From assembly GCA_933207985.1 (NCBI GenBank), contig OW240916.1:319131614-319195613 (forward strand): DNA of 64,000 nt, written 5' to 3'. The translations under genes were made by a program, and so were the position numbers. This DNA comes from Pelobates cultripes. Taxonomy: Eukaryota; Chordata; Amphibia; Anura; Pelobatidae. This document shows, one piece after another, positions 12,787-22,766 of this stretch. The notes beneath the pieces were generated by a model, which saw only the letters and a program-made list of their open reading frames with translations, made no database searches and had not been told where the DNA came from. Numbering within the stretch: the stretch's first letter is position 1; the number at the start of each line of letters is the position of its first letter.

Positions 12787-12886
12787 NNNNNNNNNNNNNN
12801 NNNNNNNNNNNNNNNNNNNNNNNNNNNNNNNNNNNNNNNNNNNNNNNNNNNNNNNNNNNNNNNNNNNNNNNNNNNNNNNNNNNNNN
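12787..12886. other. Assembly gap, 100 N
   Basis: A run of exactly 100 N, the usual placeholder for a gap of unknown size between contigs. The sequence just left of it (…ATAATAGCCATGGA) is found again at about 25260-25273, where it continues without a break. The sequence just right of it matches 5929 onward. The join is therefore an overlap rather than missing sequence, if the two copies are one locus. Confidence 0.95.
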
Positions 12887-13630
12887 TTTTGGCCGGGATA
12901 TATTGTTTAAACCCCAGTCTGCCCCTGTATTTCATTAGAGACTCATCTACACAAATATTTTTTTGTGGGGTGTACATTGAGCCAAACTGTCTGTTGAAGT
13001 GGGAAATAAGGGGACAAATCTTATAGAGGTTATCGTATTGAGGATTATCTCTTGGGGGGCACTTCGAATTGTCGCTGAAGTGTAAAAAGCAAAGCAAAGC
13101 ATTGCTTCATATCTGGACCTGTTCATGGTCTGGGAGTAAATAGGGGTGCTGCATACAGGATTTTTGGACCAGTACATCCTGATGCTGGGTTTTTTAATAA
13201 TGCCCATTAGCATTGTTAGTGCCCAAATTTTTTTTAATTCTGGCACACTGGTGGGGTACCAACTCCCTTGCCTGGCGATGAGACTCTGATCAAGTGTCAG
13301 GTACTGCACAGCATAAAGGTTGGTCTGGGTGACTAAATCCCCTAAAATATCATCCCCCAAGAATAGCTGCATGAAATCCAGTGCACTGTAGTTAGTGATG
13401 TCCAACTGAATTCCAAGACTGCCAGTAAACTCTTGGATGTCAGGCGTGAAATCATTTAGGGGTTCCCAGTCACCAGCGTCATGAGCCAGGTCTGGGGACT
13501 CGGCGCTTACAACAGAGGGCCCTGCAGTATCTGGCACAGTCTCATCACCACTCTCAGAGGCAGTGTCTGTGGCGTCAGAGTCGGCTGCTAGTATATCATA
13601 AGCCTCCTCAGCAGTGTACCTTCTAGACAT
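12887..13630 (-). pseudogene. piggyBac transposase 5' part, copy B, interrupted
   Basis: Same gene as the copy A transposase, here only its N-terminal part, because the contig starts inside the gene. The ATG is complementary to 13628-13630. This copy has eight T where copy A has nine, so the first frameshift of copy A is absent and the frame runs on through MYWSKNPVCSTPIYSQ. It has its own lesion: an extra five bases near 13085-13095 (AAAGC repeated), which shifts the frame before the catalytic VDES motif. A Gypsy element sits immediately upstream of the start codon and cuts it off from its leader, which continues at 19172. Confidence 0.85.
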
Positions 13631-13634
13631 TATG
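13630..13634. other. Target-site duplication of the Gypsy element, left
   Basis: TTATG directly before the 5' LTR. The same five bases follow the 3' LTR at 19172-19176. Copy A shows the empty site with one TTATG, directly after the complement of the transposase start codon (about 6668-6672). Confidence 0.95.
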
Positions 13635-14246
13635 TGTCGGGATCCCGCGGGCGGCTGCGAGGGGAGGCTGCACTCCGCTCGCGGTACTCACCCTCCAGCC
13701 GTCCGCGGTCCCCTCCTCCTCGTGGGCTCGGTGAGCGGCATCCTTCCAGCCTCGGATGCCGCCCGCCGTTTCCTCCACGTCCCCCAGCGGCAGCATACAT
13801 GACGCTGCGAGACCACCCAAGTTAGTACACGCCAGGGTCAGTCACCTGACCCGGCGTTAAAGGCACAGTGTCTCAATCACAGTGGGAGGTCTAGATATCT
13901 CCCACGTGTGATTGTTAATTCTGATTGGAAATTATCCAATCAGAATTAACCTTATGGTTTAAATACTTACCTTTCCTGTTCCTCCCTGCCCTGTTGTGGT
14001 CTTTGCTTGCTAGTATTGTGATTTACCTTGTGCTTCTGGTTACGTACTCTCTGGCTTGTTTATCTGACTCTGTGACTTTCTCCTACCCTTTGACCTCGGC
14101 TCGTTTCACGTTATTCTGTCTTCTGGTTCCCCTTACTCGGCTTGTTTCCTGACTATTCTGTGTGTGCTTAGCCTGGCCACTCTAAGGTCCGGTACGGCAC
14201 CTTTTCTGTGTGTGTGCCAGCCTGTTGGGTTCCCCGAATCGTGACA
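13635..14246 (+). repeat. 5' LTR of the Gypsy element
   Basis: 612 bp, starting TGTCGGGATCCC and ending ATCGTGACA, with the usual TG…CA ends. It contains the inverted words TTAATTCTGATTGG and CCAATCAGAATTAA around 13915-13948. It matches the 3' LTR closely, with short differences such as about 8 bp missing after GACGCTGC. Confidence 0.95.
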
Positions 14247-14262
14247 TTACAACAGGGCCATA

Positions 14263-15186
14263 ATGGAACCTGCTGACATACCACAGCTCCTAGTTAATCA
14301 AGAGGCTAGAATGGATGGCTTGGACCACCGTATGGATCAGTTTGCTCAAGCTTTGCAAACCATACTGGCTCGTACTGCACACTTGCAACCTGCCGTTCAG
14401 GAGGCTGCTGCTGCTGTGCCCGAACCCATTCCCACTCCAGTACCCGTTCCATCTCATGTAGTTCACATGACGCCGCCACAGCGCTACAGCGGTGACCCAG
14501 CATTGTGTCGTGGTTTCCTCAACCAAATCGACATCCATTTGGTGATGAATCCACGTTCCTATCCCACTGACAGATCTAAAATTGCCTTTTTGATAAACCA
14601 CTTGTCCGGGAGAGCTTTAGCATGGGCCAACCCCATTTGGGAAAATACGTCTCCTATGTCCTTTGCAGATTTTCTGACAGCTTTCAGACGCATGTTTGAT
14701 CAACCCGGTAGGGTTGCTTCTGCTGGCAAGGCTCTGCTTAGGGTCTGACAGGGTAACAGATCTGTAGCAGATTACACTATTGAATTCCGCACTCTAGCAG
14801 CTGAAGTGGTGTGGAATAATGACGCCCTAGTAACAGCCTTTCAGGAGGGTTTGGCCGCTTATATACTGGATGAAATAGCATCCAGGGAATTGCCTGCTCT
14901 TCTAGATGATGTTATAGACTATGTGATTCTTATCGATAACTGTATTAGAGAGAGGCGTAATCAAAGACGGTTGGATACACGGGTGTTACCTGCTCTACCC
15001 AGTACTGCACTGCTAGCGTTACCCGCTCCTAGGCAACCATCCCCTGAACCCATGCAGTTGGGTGCTACGGGGTTAACTGAGGCCGTAAGAGCGTACTGTA
15101 GAAGGGAGGGGTTATGCCTTTATTGTGGGAAGAGGGGGCACCACTGTAAAGCCTGCCCTAAAGTACAGGGAAACTGCAACACCTAA
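14263..15186 (+). pseudogene. Gypsy gag with one in-frame stop
   Basis: Gag forms the virus-like particle in which reverse transcription takes place. The frame starts at the first ATG after the LTR and runs 307 codons to TAA at 15184-15186. A TGA at 14746-14748 interrupts it, and the frame reopens unchanged straight after, which suggests a single point mutation, possibly CGA to TGA. The middle matches retrotransposon gag (region with ALAWANPIWE and FRRMFDQPG). Near the end is one CCHC zinc knuckle, C285, C288, H293 and C298 (CLYCGKRGHHCKAC), which binds RNA. The heptamer GGGAAAC at 15168-15174 sits just before the stop and would let ribosomes slip by -1 into pol. Confidence 0.9.
15168..15174 (+). 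promoter_or_regulatory. Probable -1 ribosomal frameshift site, gag-pol
   Basis: GGGAAAC lies in the gag frame as G GGA AAC, fitting the canonical X XXY YYZ slippery pattern. The gag stop follows nine bases later at 15184-15186. The pol frame is -1 to gag and is open across this point, continuing through 15216 with no stop. Position, frame and heptamer agree. I did not find an obvious downstream pseudoknot by eye. Confidence 0.7.
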
Positions 15187-18100
15187 GGCCTAGAGAGGGG
15201 TCGGCCTCGGGTGTTATGACTTTGTCCCCTCATGTGTCCATCTCCAGACCGTTTATTACGGTTTCTCTTTTGGTCAATAAAACCACTATAACAACCAAAG
15301 CCCTGATCGATTCGGGTGCGGCAGACAACCTTATGGATGACCCCTTTGCCAAAACCGCAGCCCTGAATTTGATCCGAAAGGATACACCCTTGGCCGTTGA
15401 GGCCATAGATGGTAGACCACTGGAGAGACCTCTGGTGACCCATCAAACCCAGGAAATAGTTATGTCTGTGGGTGTTTTGCACAAGGAGAAGTTAACCTTC
15501 CAAATAATTGACTCCCCTACAGCCTCCATCGTTCTGGGTTTTCCCTGGTTAGTTAAACACAACCCTGTTCTTGATTGGGGTTGTTTAGATATACTCTCCT
15601 GGGGGGAATCTTGTCAGCGAGACTGTATGGCTCATGTACGTCCTGTTTGTTTACTTAACGTGCCCACGGCTAAACCACTCTCGGTTTCTGTCCCTTCTGT
15701 TTATGCAGACCTTGCCTTGGTTTTTGAAAAGAGGGAGGCAGATAAGCTACCTCCACATCGTGAGTATGATTGTGCCATAAACCTCTTACCGGGTACTATG
15801 CCTCCTAGGGGAAAGGTCTACCCTCTTTCTGAAAAAGAAAACCAGATCATGGAGGAGTACATACGGGAATCCCTAAGTAAAGGTTTTATTAGAAGGTCCT
15901 CCTCTCCTGCTGGTGCTGGTTTCTTCTTTGTGGCAAAGAAGGAGGGTGATTTGAGGCCATGTATAGACTACAGGGGTCTGAACAATATAACGGTTAAAAA
16001 CGCCTACCCTATCCCCCTCATCACTGAGTTGTTTGATCGTGTTAAAGGTTCTAAATTCTTCACCAAATTAGACCTCAGGGGGGCTTATAACCTTGTCCGT
16101 ATAAAGGAGAATGACGAGTGGAAGACAGCGTTCAACACACGCAGTGGGCATTACGAATATCTGGTCATGCCTTTTGGACTGTGTAATGCTCCTGCCGTGT
16201 TTCAGGACCTCATAAATGATGTCCTTAGGGATCTATTGCATGTCTGTGCTGTGGTGTACCTTGACGACATACTTGTGTATTCTCCTGATTTGAAGTCACA
16301 CCATAACCATGTTAGGATGGTGCTCAAAAGGCTATTGCAGAACGGACTCTACTGTAAGTTAGAAAAATGTTTATTCGATCAGACCTCTGTGCAATTCCTA
16401 GGATATATCATTACTGAACAGGGTTTCAGTATGGATCCTGCTAAATTGGAAGCTATACTGTCCTGGCCACTTCCCCAAGGACTGAAGGCTATCCAGCGTT
16501 TTATAGGATTTGCCAACTATTATAGGAAATTTATAAAAAACTTTTCACCACTCATCTCTCCTATAACGAAGCTGACAAAAAAAAGGTCTACACCCTAGGG
16601 TTTGGACTCTTGAAGCCCTTAAGGCCTTCGAAACCCTCAAGAAGGCATTTGCCTCTGCTCCAGTGCTGCACCACCCTGATCCTTCTCTTCCCTTTGTTAT
16701 GGAAGTAGACGCTTCAGAGTCAGGTGTGGGAGCCGTACTGTCACAGAGGTTGTCGTATGACAAACCCCTCCATCCCTGTTGTTATTTTTCTAAAAGGTTG
16801 TCTGATTCAGAGAAGAATTACGATGTTGGGAACAGGGAACTATTAGCTATTGTGTTAGCTTTTAAGGAATGGAGGTACTTATTAGAGGGTTCTAGACACA
16901 AAATTATGGTTATAACAGATCATAAGAACCTCTCCTATATAGCTGATGCTAGGTTATCTGCCCAGCAGGCTAGATGGTCTCTATTTCTCTCACGCTTCCA
17001 ATATGTTATTAACTATAGACCTGGTTGCAGTAATGCCAAAGCTGACGCTATCTCTCGACAGCATGAACCAGTAGAATTTGTTAACCCGACTCCTGAACCT
17101 ATTGTACCTGCGTCTCAGATAATAGCTGCTACCCGTTTGGTTGTTTCTTCACCTTTCCTTGATAGTATTAAGACATACCAAACCCAGGCACCCCCTGAGA
17201 CGCCGGTTGGTAAACTATACGTTGAAGCAAATGAGAGAAAAAAGTTGTTAACTTTATTTCACACCGCCAAAACTGCTGGTCATCCGGGGGTTACCAAAAC
17301 CTACAAGGGCCTCCTTCAACAGTTCTGGTGGCCTTCACTCAAGCGAGACGTAGTGGATTTTGTTCAGGCTTGTCGGGTCTGCACACAGTGTAAGTCCCTT
17401 AATGTGAGACCCCAGGGTTTTCTGATGCCTCTATCTATACCCAAGAAACTATGGACCCACTTATCCATGGATTTCATTGTAGACCTGCCTCTTTCTGATG
17501 GTCAGACGGTGATACTGACTGTGACGGATAGGTTCTCTAAAATGGCGCACTTTATTCCGCTTAAGAAACTGCCTTCTGCGGTTCAGTTAGCTCAGGTGTT
17601 TGCCAAAGAAGTGTTCCGCTTGCATGGGGTACCTCAGGATATCGTATCTGACAGGGGTCCTCAATTTGTCTCTCGGTTTTGGAGGGGCTTTTGTGCTGAG
17701 ATGGGGGTCTCCTTGTCGTTCTCTTCCTCCTATCACCCGCAATCTAATGGTGCGGCCGAACGTGCTAATCAGTCTGTGGAATTGTATTTGCGCTGCTTCA
17801 CTAATGCGCACCAGGATGACTGGTCTCGCCTTCTTCCGTGGGCTGAATTTGCCAGGAATACGGTGTCTCATTCGTCTACTGGCTTAAGTCCTTTTGAGGT
17901 TGCTTATGGGTTTCGACCTTCTGTCCTTCCCGGTGTGTTCTCCGACAAGGGAATGCCCGCCTTGGACCAGCACCTCGCCTCTTTGCGGAAGACGTGGGAT
18001 CAGGTCCATGTTGCGCTGTCTCGTTTAGCAGCTGCTCAGAAAAAGTTTGCTGATCGCCGTAGGATTGCGGCCCCTTCTTATGTTCCGGGTGATAGGGTAT

Positions 18101-18777
18101 GGTTGTCCTCCAGGAACCTCCGTCTCAAGGTTCCCTCGATGAAATTTGCCCCCAGGTTTCTTGGTACCTACAGGGTGTTACGTAGGGTTAACCCCGTTTC
18201 CTACTCCCTTGACCTGCCTCCTTCCATGCGTGTCCCGAACACGTTTCACGTCTCGCTTTTGAAGCCCTTGCTGTGTAACCAGTTCTCTTGTCCCCTCGGG
18301 CGGCCCGTTTCCCCTCGCGCTGTCTCTGGTGACGTGTACGAGGTGGCTACCCTTCTCGACTCTCGTGTTTCTAGGGGTCGGCTGCAATATTTGGTGGATT
18401 GGAAGGGGTACCGCCCTGAGGAGCGGTCTTGGGTTTCGAGCTCTGATGTGCACGCTCCCTCTTTGGTCCGCTTCTTTCATGCCCGGTTTCCTTTGAAGCC
18501 TTCCGCTTCCCGCCCTCTGGGCGGTCTTCGAGGGGGGGGGGTAATGTCGGGATCCCGCGGGCGGCTGCGAGGGGAGGCTGCACTCCGCTCGCGGTACTCA
18601 CCCTCCAGCCGTCCGCGGTCCTCTCCTCCTCGTGGGCTCGGTGAGCGGCATCCTTCCAGCCTCGGATGCCGCCCGCCGTTTCCTCCACGTCCCCCAGCGG
18701 CAGCATACATGACGCTGCACGCTGGGAGACCGCCCAAGTTAGTACACGCCGGGGTCAGTCACCTGACCCGGCGTTAA
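15171..18777 (+). pseudogene. Gypsy pol (PR-RT-RH-IN-chromodomain), one frameshift
   Basis: Pol is made as a gag-pol fusion. From the ATG at 15216, the protease motif DSGA is at residues 32-35 and the reverse transcriptase YLDD at 348-351, with PFGLCNAP before it. The frame breaks at a run of eight A at 16577-16584, stops at 16598, and resumes in the +1 frame, consistent with one extra A. In the second part, counted from 16663, RNase H has Asp16 in EVDASE and TDHKNLSYI. The integrase has an H-H-C-C zinc finger around residues 200-245 and a D270, D330, E366 triad (DDX35E). A chromodomain at about 557-610 contains YLVDWKGY and likely guides insertion to particular chromatin. The frame runs through the polypurine tract into the LTR to 18777, so its natural stop may have been lost by a change in the G-run. 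Confidence 0.93.
18530..18544 (+). other. Polypurine tract of the Gypsy element
   Basis: A G-rich run (ten G) followed by TAA, directly before the 3' LTR. It primes plus-strand DNA synthesis in this family. In the pol frame the TAA is read out of phase, so the frame goes on into the LTR. Confidence 0.85.
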
Positions 18778-19171
18778 AGGCACAGTGTTTCAATCACAGT
18801 GGGAGGTCTAGATATCTCCCACGTGTGATTGTTAATTCTGATTGGAAATTATCCAATCAGAATTAACCTTATGGTTTAAATACTTACCTTTCCTGTTCCT
18901 CCCTGCCCTGTTGTGGTCTTTGCTTTCTAGTATTGCTACTTACCTTGTGCTTCTGGTTACGTACTCTCTGGCTTGTTTATCTGACTCTGTGACTTTCTCC
19001 TACCCTTTGACCTCGGCTCGTTTCACGTTATTCTGTCTTCTGGTTCCCCTTACTCGGCTTGTTTCCTGACTATTCTGTGTGTGCTTAGCCCGGCCACTCT
19101 AAGGTCCGGTACGGCACCATTTCTGTGTGTGTGTGTGCGCGCCAGCGTGTTGGGTTCCCCGAATCGTGACA
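18545..19171 (+). repeat. 3' LTR of the Gypsy element
   Basis: 627 bp, TGTCGGGATCCC to ATCGTGACA. Longer than the 5' LTR through small insertions near 18719-18727 and in the GTGTGTG run near 19125-19140. By eye there are about a dozen substitutions between the two LTRs. TTATG follows at 19172-19176. Confidence 0.95.
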
Positions 19172-19852
19172 TTATGAAGGTGTAACTTTAACAAACTTTT
19201 TTTTAAACTGTTCTTTTTTTTTATCCTTTTTTTCTTTTTTTTATAGTTTTTTTTTTAAATTTTAAAAACTTTTCAGAACTTTTCGAGCCTAACACTCAAT
19301 TTCCCAAATTCCCACTAAAGTCCACCCACTCCAGCTAAATAAGGAATTAACGTTAAATTAATTAAATAACAAATTAAATAAAATTAACCCCTAAGGGTTA
19401 AAAAAAAATCAAAATTAACCCTTGAGGGTACAAAAAAAAATTAGATCACAGTTAAATACTCTGATCAGTATACTGATCACTGCAGGCAGTGATCAAAAGG
19501 GCAAGGAAAGGGTTAACACTGTTTTAAAAGTATTAAAATGACTTTTATAACAGATACACTTTAAGCTAAAATGGCACACAATGTTGCAGCACCGATCCCT
19601 CTCTCTCCACTTCTCAAACCACACAGAGGTGGAGGGAGGAGGATCAGGAATCACAGCAGCATCACGTGTGCTAGGACAACTCTATTGGCGGTTGCTGGTC
19701 TACCTCTGACATCGAGGTACCCAGCAACAGCGTTAACCCCACGATTGCGGCGATCTGGAGTTAACATTAGTAAATGACGGAGATTTTCTGTCAACGGTCC
19801 TTAACGCACGGACAAGCTTGACGGAAAATCTCCGTCTTCGGTTGGGAAGGGG
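19172..19852 (-). mobile_element. piggyBac 5' leader and right terminus, copy B
   Basis: Continuation of the piggyBac element split by the Gypsy insertion. It matches 6668-7345, including the subterminal hairpin and the right end GGGAAGGGG followed by TTAA at 19853-19856. It lacks nine bases near 19745 relative to copy A (a short CGATTGC-type duplication). Confidence 0.85.
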
Positions 19853-19856
19853 TTAA

Positions 19857-21987
19857 ACATCGACTCCGTAAAAATGTTTTATGAATATTTGTCAACAAAT
19901 ATAAATGAAGTCCATGTTTTACTATACCTAGGACTTATAATTTAACAAATTAAATTTAACTTGCAATAATAACCAAGCTAATTAAAAAGTTTTAATTCTC
20001 TCACTACCAAGTTATTTGCACAGCCGATGGGGAAACCTAATGTGCATGCACGGCGAGTGCCCCCTATGGAGATTTAAAAGACACTGGATGACATTATGCA
20101 AAGCGGTACGACTTCCAGCGTCACTTCATTGAGTCAAACTCTGTGAAAGGCCAGGAAACACCTCTAGAGGCTGGCTTCTCAGAAACTGCAATGTTTTACA
20201 ATACAGAGCTAAAATGACAGGGAAACTGTACTCAGACCACTTCAATAAGATAAAGCGGTCTTGGTGTCTATCGTGTCCCTTTAATGACAAAGCAATATCT
20301 TTGAGAGGCTTTTTTTCCCCATATATTAACATGTTACATAAAAATAACCAGAATAGAGTATTACATCTTTTTAATAATATTAAAATGCTAAGAGACGTGT
20401 ACATAAAGGCATGGGTGCCTCCCATTTATAAACACTACATGGCGTTCGGAGTTTAATCATTTTTAAAGTTCATTCTAAGCTGCTACTTCCAATATTTTGT
20501 TTTAAATCATCGGCTGGCAGAGAGGGGATCAGCATTCTGTAGGGCTCACGACATGTGATACAAAGGTTCGCTATGACCAGCGACATGGCAACGTGTTTTG
20601 GGATCTTAGGAATAATATTTGAGAAATCCCCACATGCCAATAATAAACCTGTTTGATGTACTGAAGAACACAAGGACAGTCTGCGTTTCCTGGCTAGATA
20701 TTTTATCTGAGTGTGAGGGCTGCTATCACGGCCACGTTAACATTGCGAGTGCTTGGAATGCAATCAGGATAAATCTAATGTGTATTAGGAAATGTAGCAG
20801 TGCAGCCCGGCAGCTGAATGGCAGTGAGACTGGAGGCTATTTGAATACTGATGGGCCCTTCACTTTATTTCCATTAATGACATGCTCATCAAGGGCACAC
20901 AATGGGGCCGCCTGCCTGTCACTGTGCGCTGGCAATGCAAGCTTGTCACTCCCCAGGAACATTCAGAGTCCGGTGAGCTGATAACATGTACCCTGGGTAG
21001 ACAGGTGCTTCCGCTTGCTGGGACATGGTCTGTTCTCTCCCAGAAACCCACCTCTTCCTCTGCTCCACGGCCGTGACAGACACCATGATATGCATGAATT
21101 AACAGCCTTATCATGCCGGGCGGCTGTCTGCGGTCAAAGCAGAAAATAATAGTTGTCACAAGGAATTGCAGAATAATGGCTGTGTGTTAGCAGACATGGT
21201 GTGGGCAACTGTAAAAACGCTGAGTTTTCATACAGAGTAAGATTTAAGGGGAGGAGGATTATCTTTTATCACTGTTGTATTCTGCAGAACATGCAAGGCT
21301 GTTGTTAAACTTGAATCCACAGTACATACCTGTTCCCATGCAGGAGGGCTACGGATGGAAAATAGGCGACACAGCCTTATGTAGGGCCATTTAAATTAGC
21401 TCTGCATAGCAACCTGAAGAGGCATGCTTGCCAATCTGTGATCAGGAAGGGGGTAATCACACGGTACCTCTGGCATCCCTGCGAACTGGACTGCCGGAGA
21501 TAAAATGCAGGTCATGCCCCTGCTCCAGTGATCAAATAAAACGTTTAAAAACTGGACATTGGCTGAGAGTCAGTTGACCAATGTCAGCCAATCAGTGGCA
21601 CCGCTGCCCAATTCTGCAAGAGCCTTCCAGTTTAAATATTTTGAGAGGCATAAAGATTCGGTGCTGGAATTTGAGGTTTAACCATTTAAGAACAGTTTAT
21701 CCCCTTGCGGTGAGCCAGTGCTAGACCTCATGGCACCATAACAACTTCATTTATATGACATAGTTATAGTGCTTGGTGTATTTACATATAGGCCTACATA
21801 CATACAGACAGACATACTGACATTCATATTGAAATACATACACACAATGACATACATCCAGATACATACATACTGACATACACACACCAATTTTTCTTAC
21901 CTTTTTTTGCAGGAGGTGGCTCTCCCCTCCTGCGCGGAGGGAGCTGGGAGGAAGTAACTGGCCATCACTTCCTACCAGCACTACTTT
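19857..21987. other. Intergenic sequence, copy B, no gene seen
   Basis: Counterpart of 7350-9461, with the same features: repeat fragment at 20231-20284, possible conserved noncoding block at about 20680-21170, and a CATA/GACA microsatellite at about 21790-21890. It carries about 30 bp near 21925-21955 that copy A lacks. No exon is recognised. Confidence 0.5.
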
Positions 21988-21999
21988 CCGGCTGCAGTT

Positions 22000-22681
22000 T
22001 TTTTTTTTTTTTTATTCCAAATTGTTTTATTGAAAGAGAACATTTTACAAGAAAATGGTCAATTGATATGAGATGAGTCAAGTATTGATATAACAAACGC
22101 TGTGAGTACTATACCAAATTACAAGCATCAATGTGTGTTTGCTTGCGGGTCACCTATTTCTGGTGGTGGAGATCTAGGAACTAGAAATTCTTGTAGAGCT
22201 GGCCCATCCACAGAAGGCGGTATTATCTAGAGTGCCTGCCACTAAGGGGGTTAGAGGACATCTGTAGTGCAAATGAAGCAAACAGTAGAGACGTTCATGG
22301 CCTATCCATGGTGGTTGTGGCTATACGTTTAAATCCCTGCTTCCCATTGATCTGTGTTGTGCCTGACAAGGAGCACAGGAGAAATGCCTCCAATAGGCCA
22401 TAAAACAACACTCCTCCTGTTCTGCCCATGAACCATGGTGTGTCAAACAGATCTCTGTACTAGGGAGTGGGGGGCACACAAACTTGGACAGTCAGAGACA
22501 ATTTTGGTATTAGATTGTATGAATACTGTTACTTCCTTGTATCATACATAGCTATATATTTAAGTATTTAACCGCCTGTCAGTAGATAGTTCTTGGAGCA
22601 TTCTGGACATTATCGGGACAAACTATAATTCAGTTATCCCTCTACAACTTTTTGTGGTGATTATGACGCAGAATCTGTGGG
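22000..22681 (-). mobile_element. Retroposed insertion with poly(A) tail, copy B
   Basis: Counterpart of 9474-10156 with the same CCGGCTGCAGTT duplications at 21988-21999 and 22682-22693. The T-run at its left end is longer than in copy A, as expected of an unstable poly(A) tail. Confidence 0.7.
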
Positions 22682-22695
22682 CCGGCTGCAGTTTT

Positions 22696-22766
22696 TTAAC
22701 CCCTTAAGGACCAAACTTCTGGAATAAAAGGGAATCATGACATGTCACGTGTCCTTAAGGGGTTAA
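22696..22766. mobile_element. piggyBac-type MITE, copy B
   Basis: Counterpart of 10171-10241, bounded by TTAA, with the same inner sequence. Confidence 0.8.

Larger units (their letters stand above)
13635..19171 (+). mobile_element. Ty3/Gypsy LTR retrotransposon (chromovirus), full length
   Basis: A complete element of 5.5 kb: 5' LTR (13635-14246), gag (14263-15186), pol (about 15171-18777), a purine-rich tract of ten G at about 18530-18541, and 3' LTR (18545-19171), flanked by TTATG on both sides. The pol order is protease, reverse transcriptase, RNase H, integrase and a C-terminal chromodomain, which places it among the chromoviruses, most like the Sushi-type elements of fish and amphibians. 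No env gene is present. I did not recognise a tRNA primer-binding site after the 5' LTR. The LTRs differ by about a dozen substitutions and two small indels. One nonsense codon in gag and one frameshift in pol mean this copy is probably not autonomous. Confidence 0.95.

Noticed and set aside
14246..14275. tRNA primer-binding site after the 5' LTR
   Set aside because: The sequence after the LTR (TTACAACAGGGCC) did not match a tRNA 3' end that I know; self-priming as in some related elements is possible but not shown.
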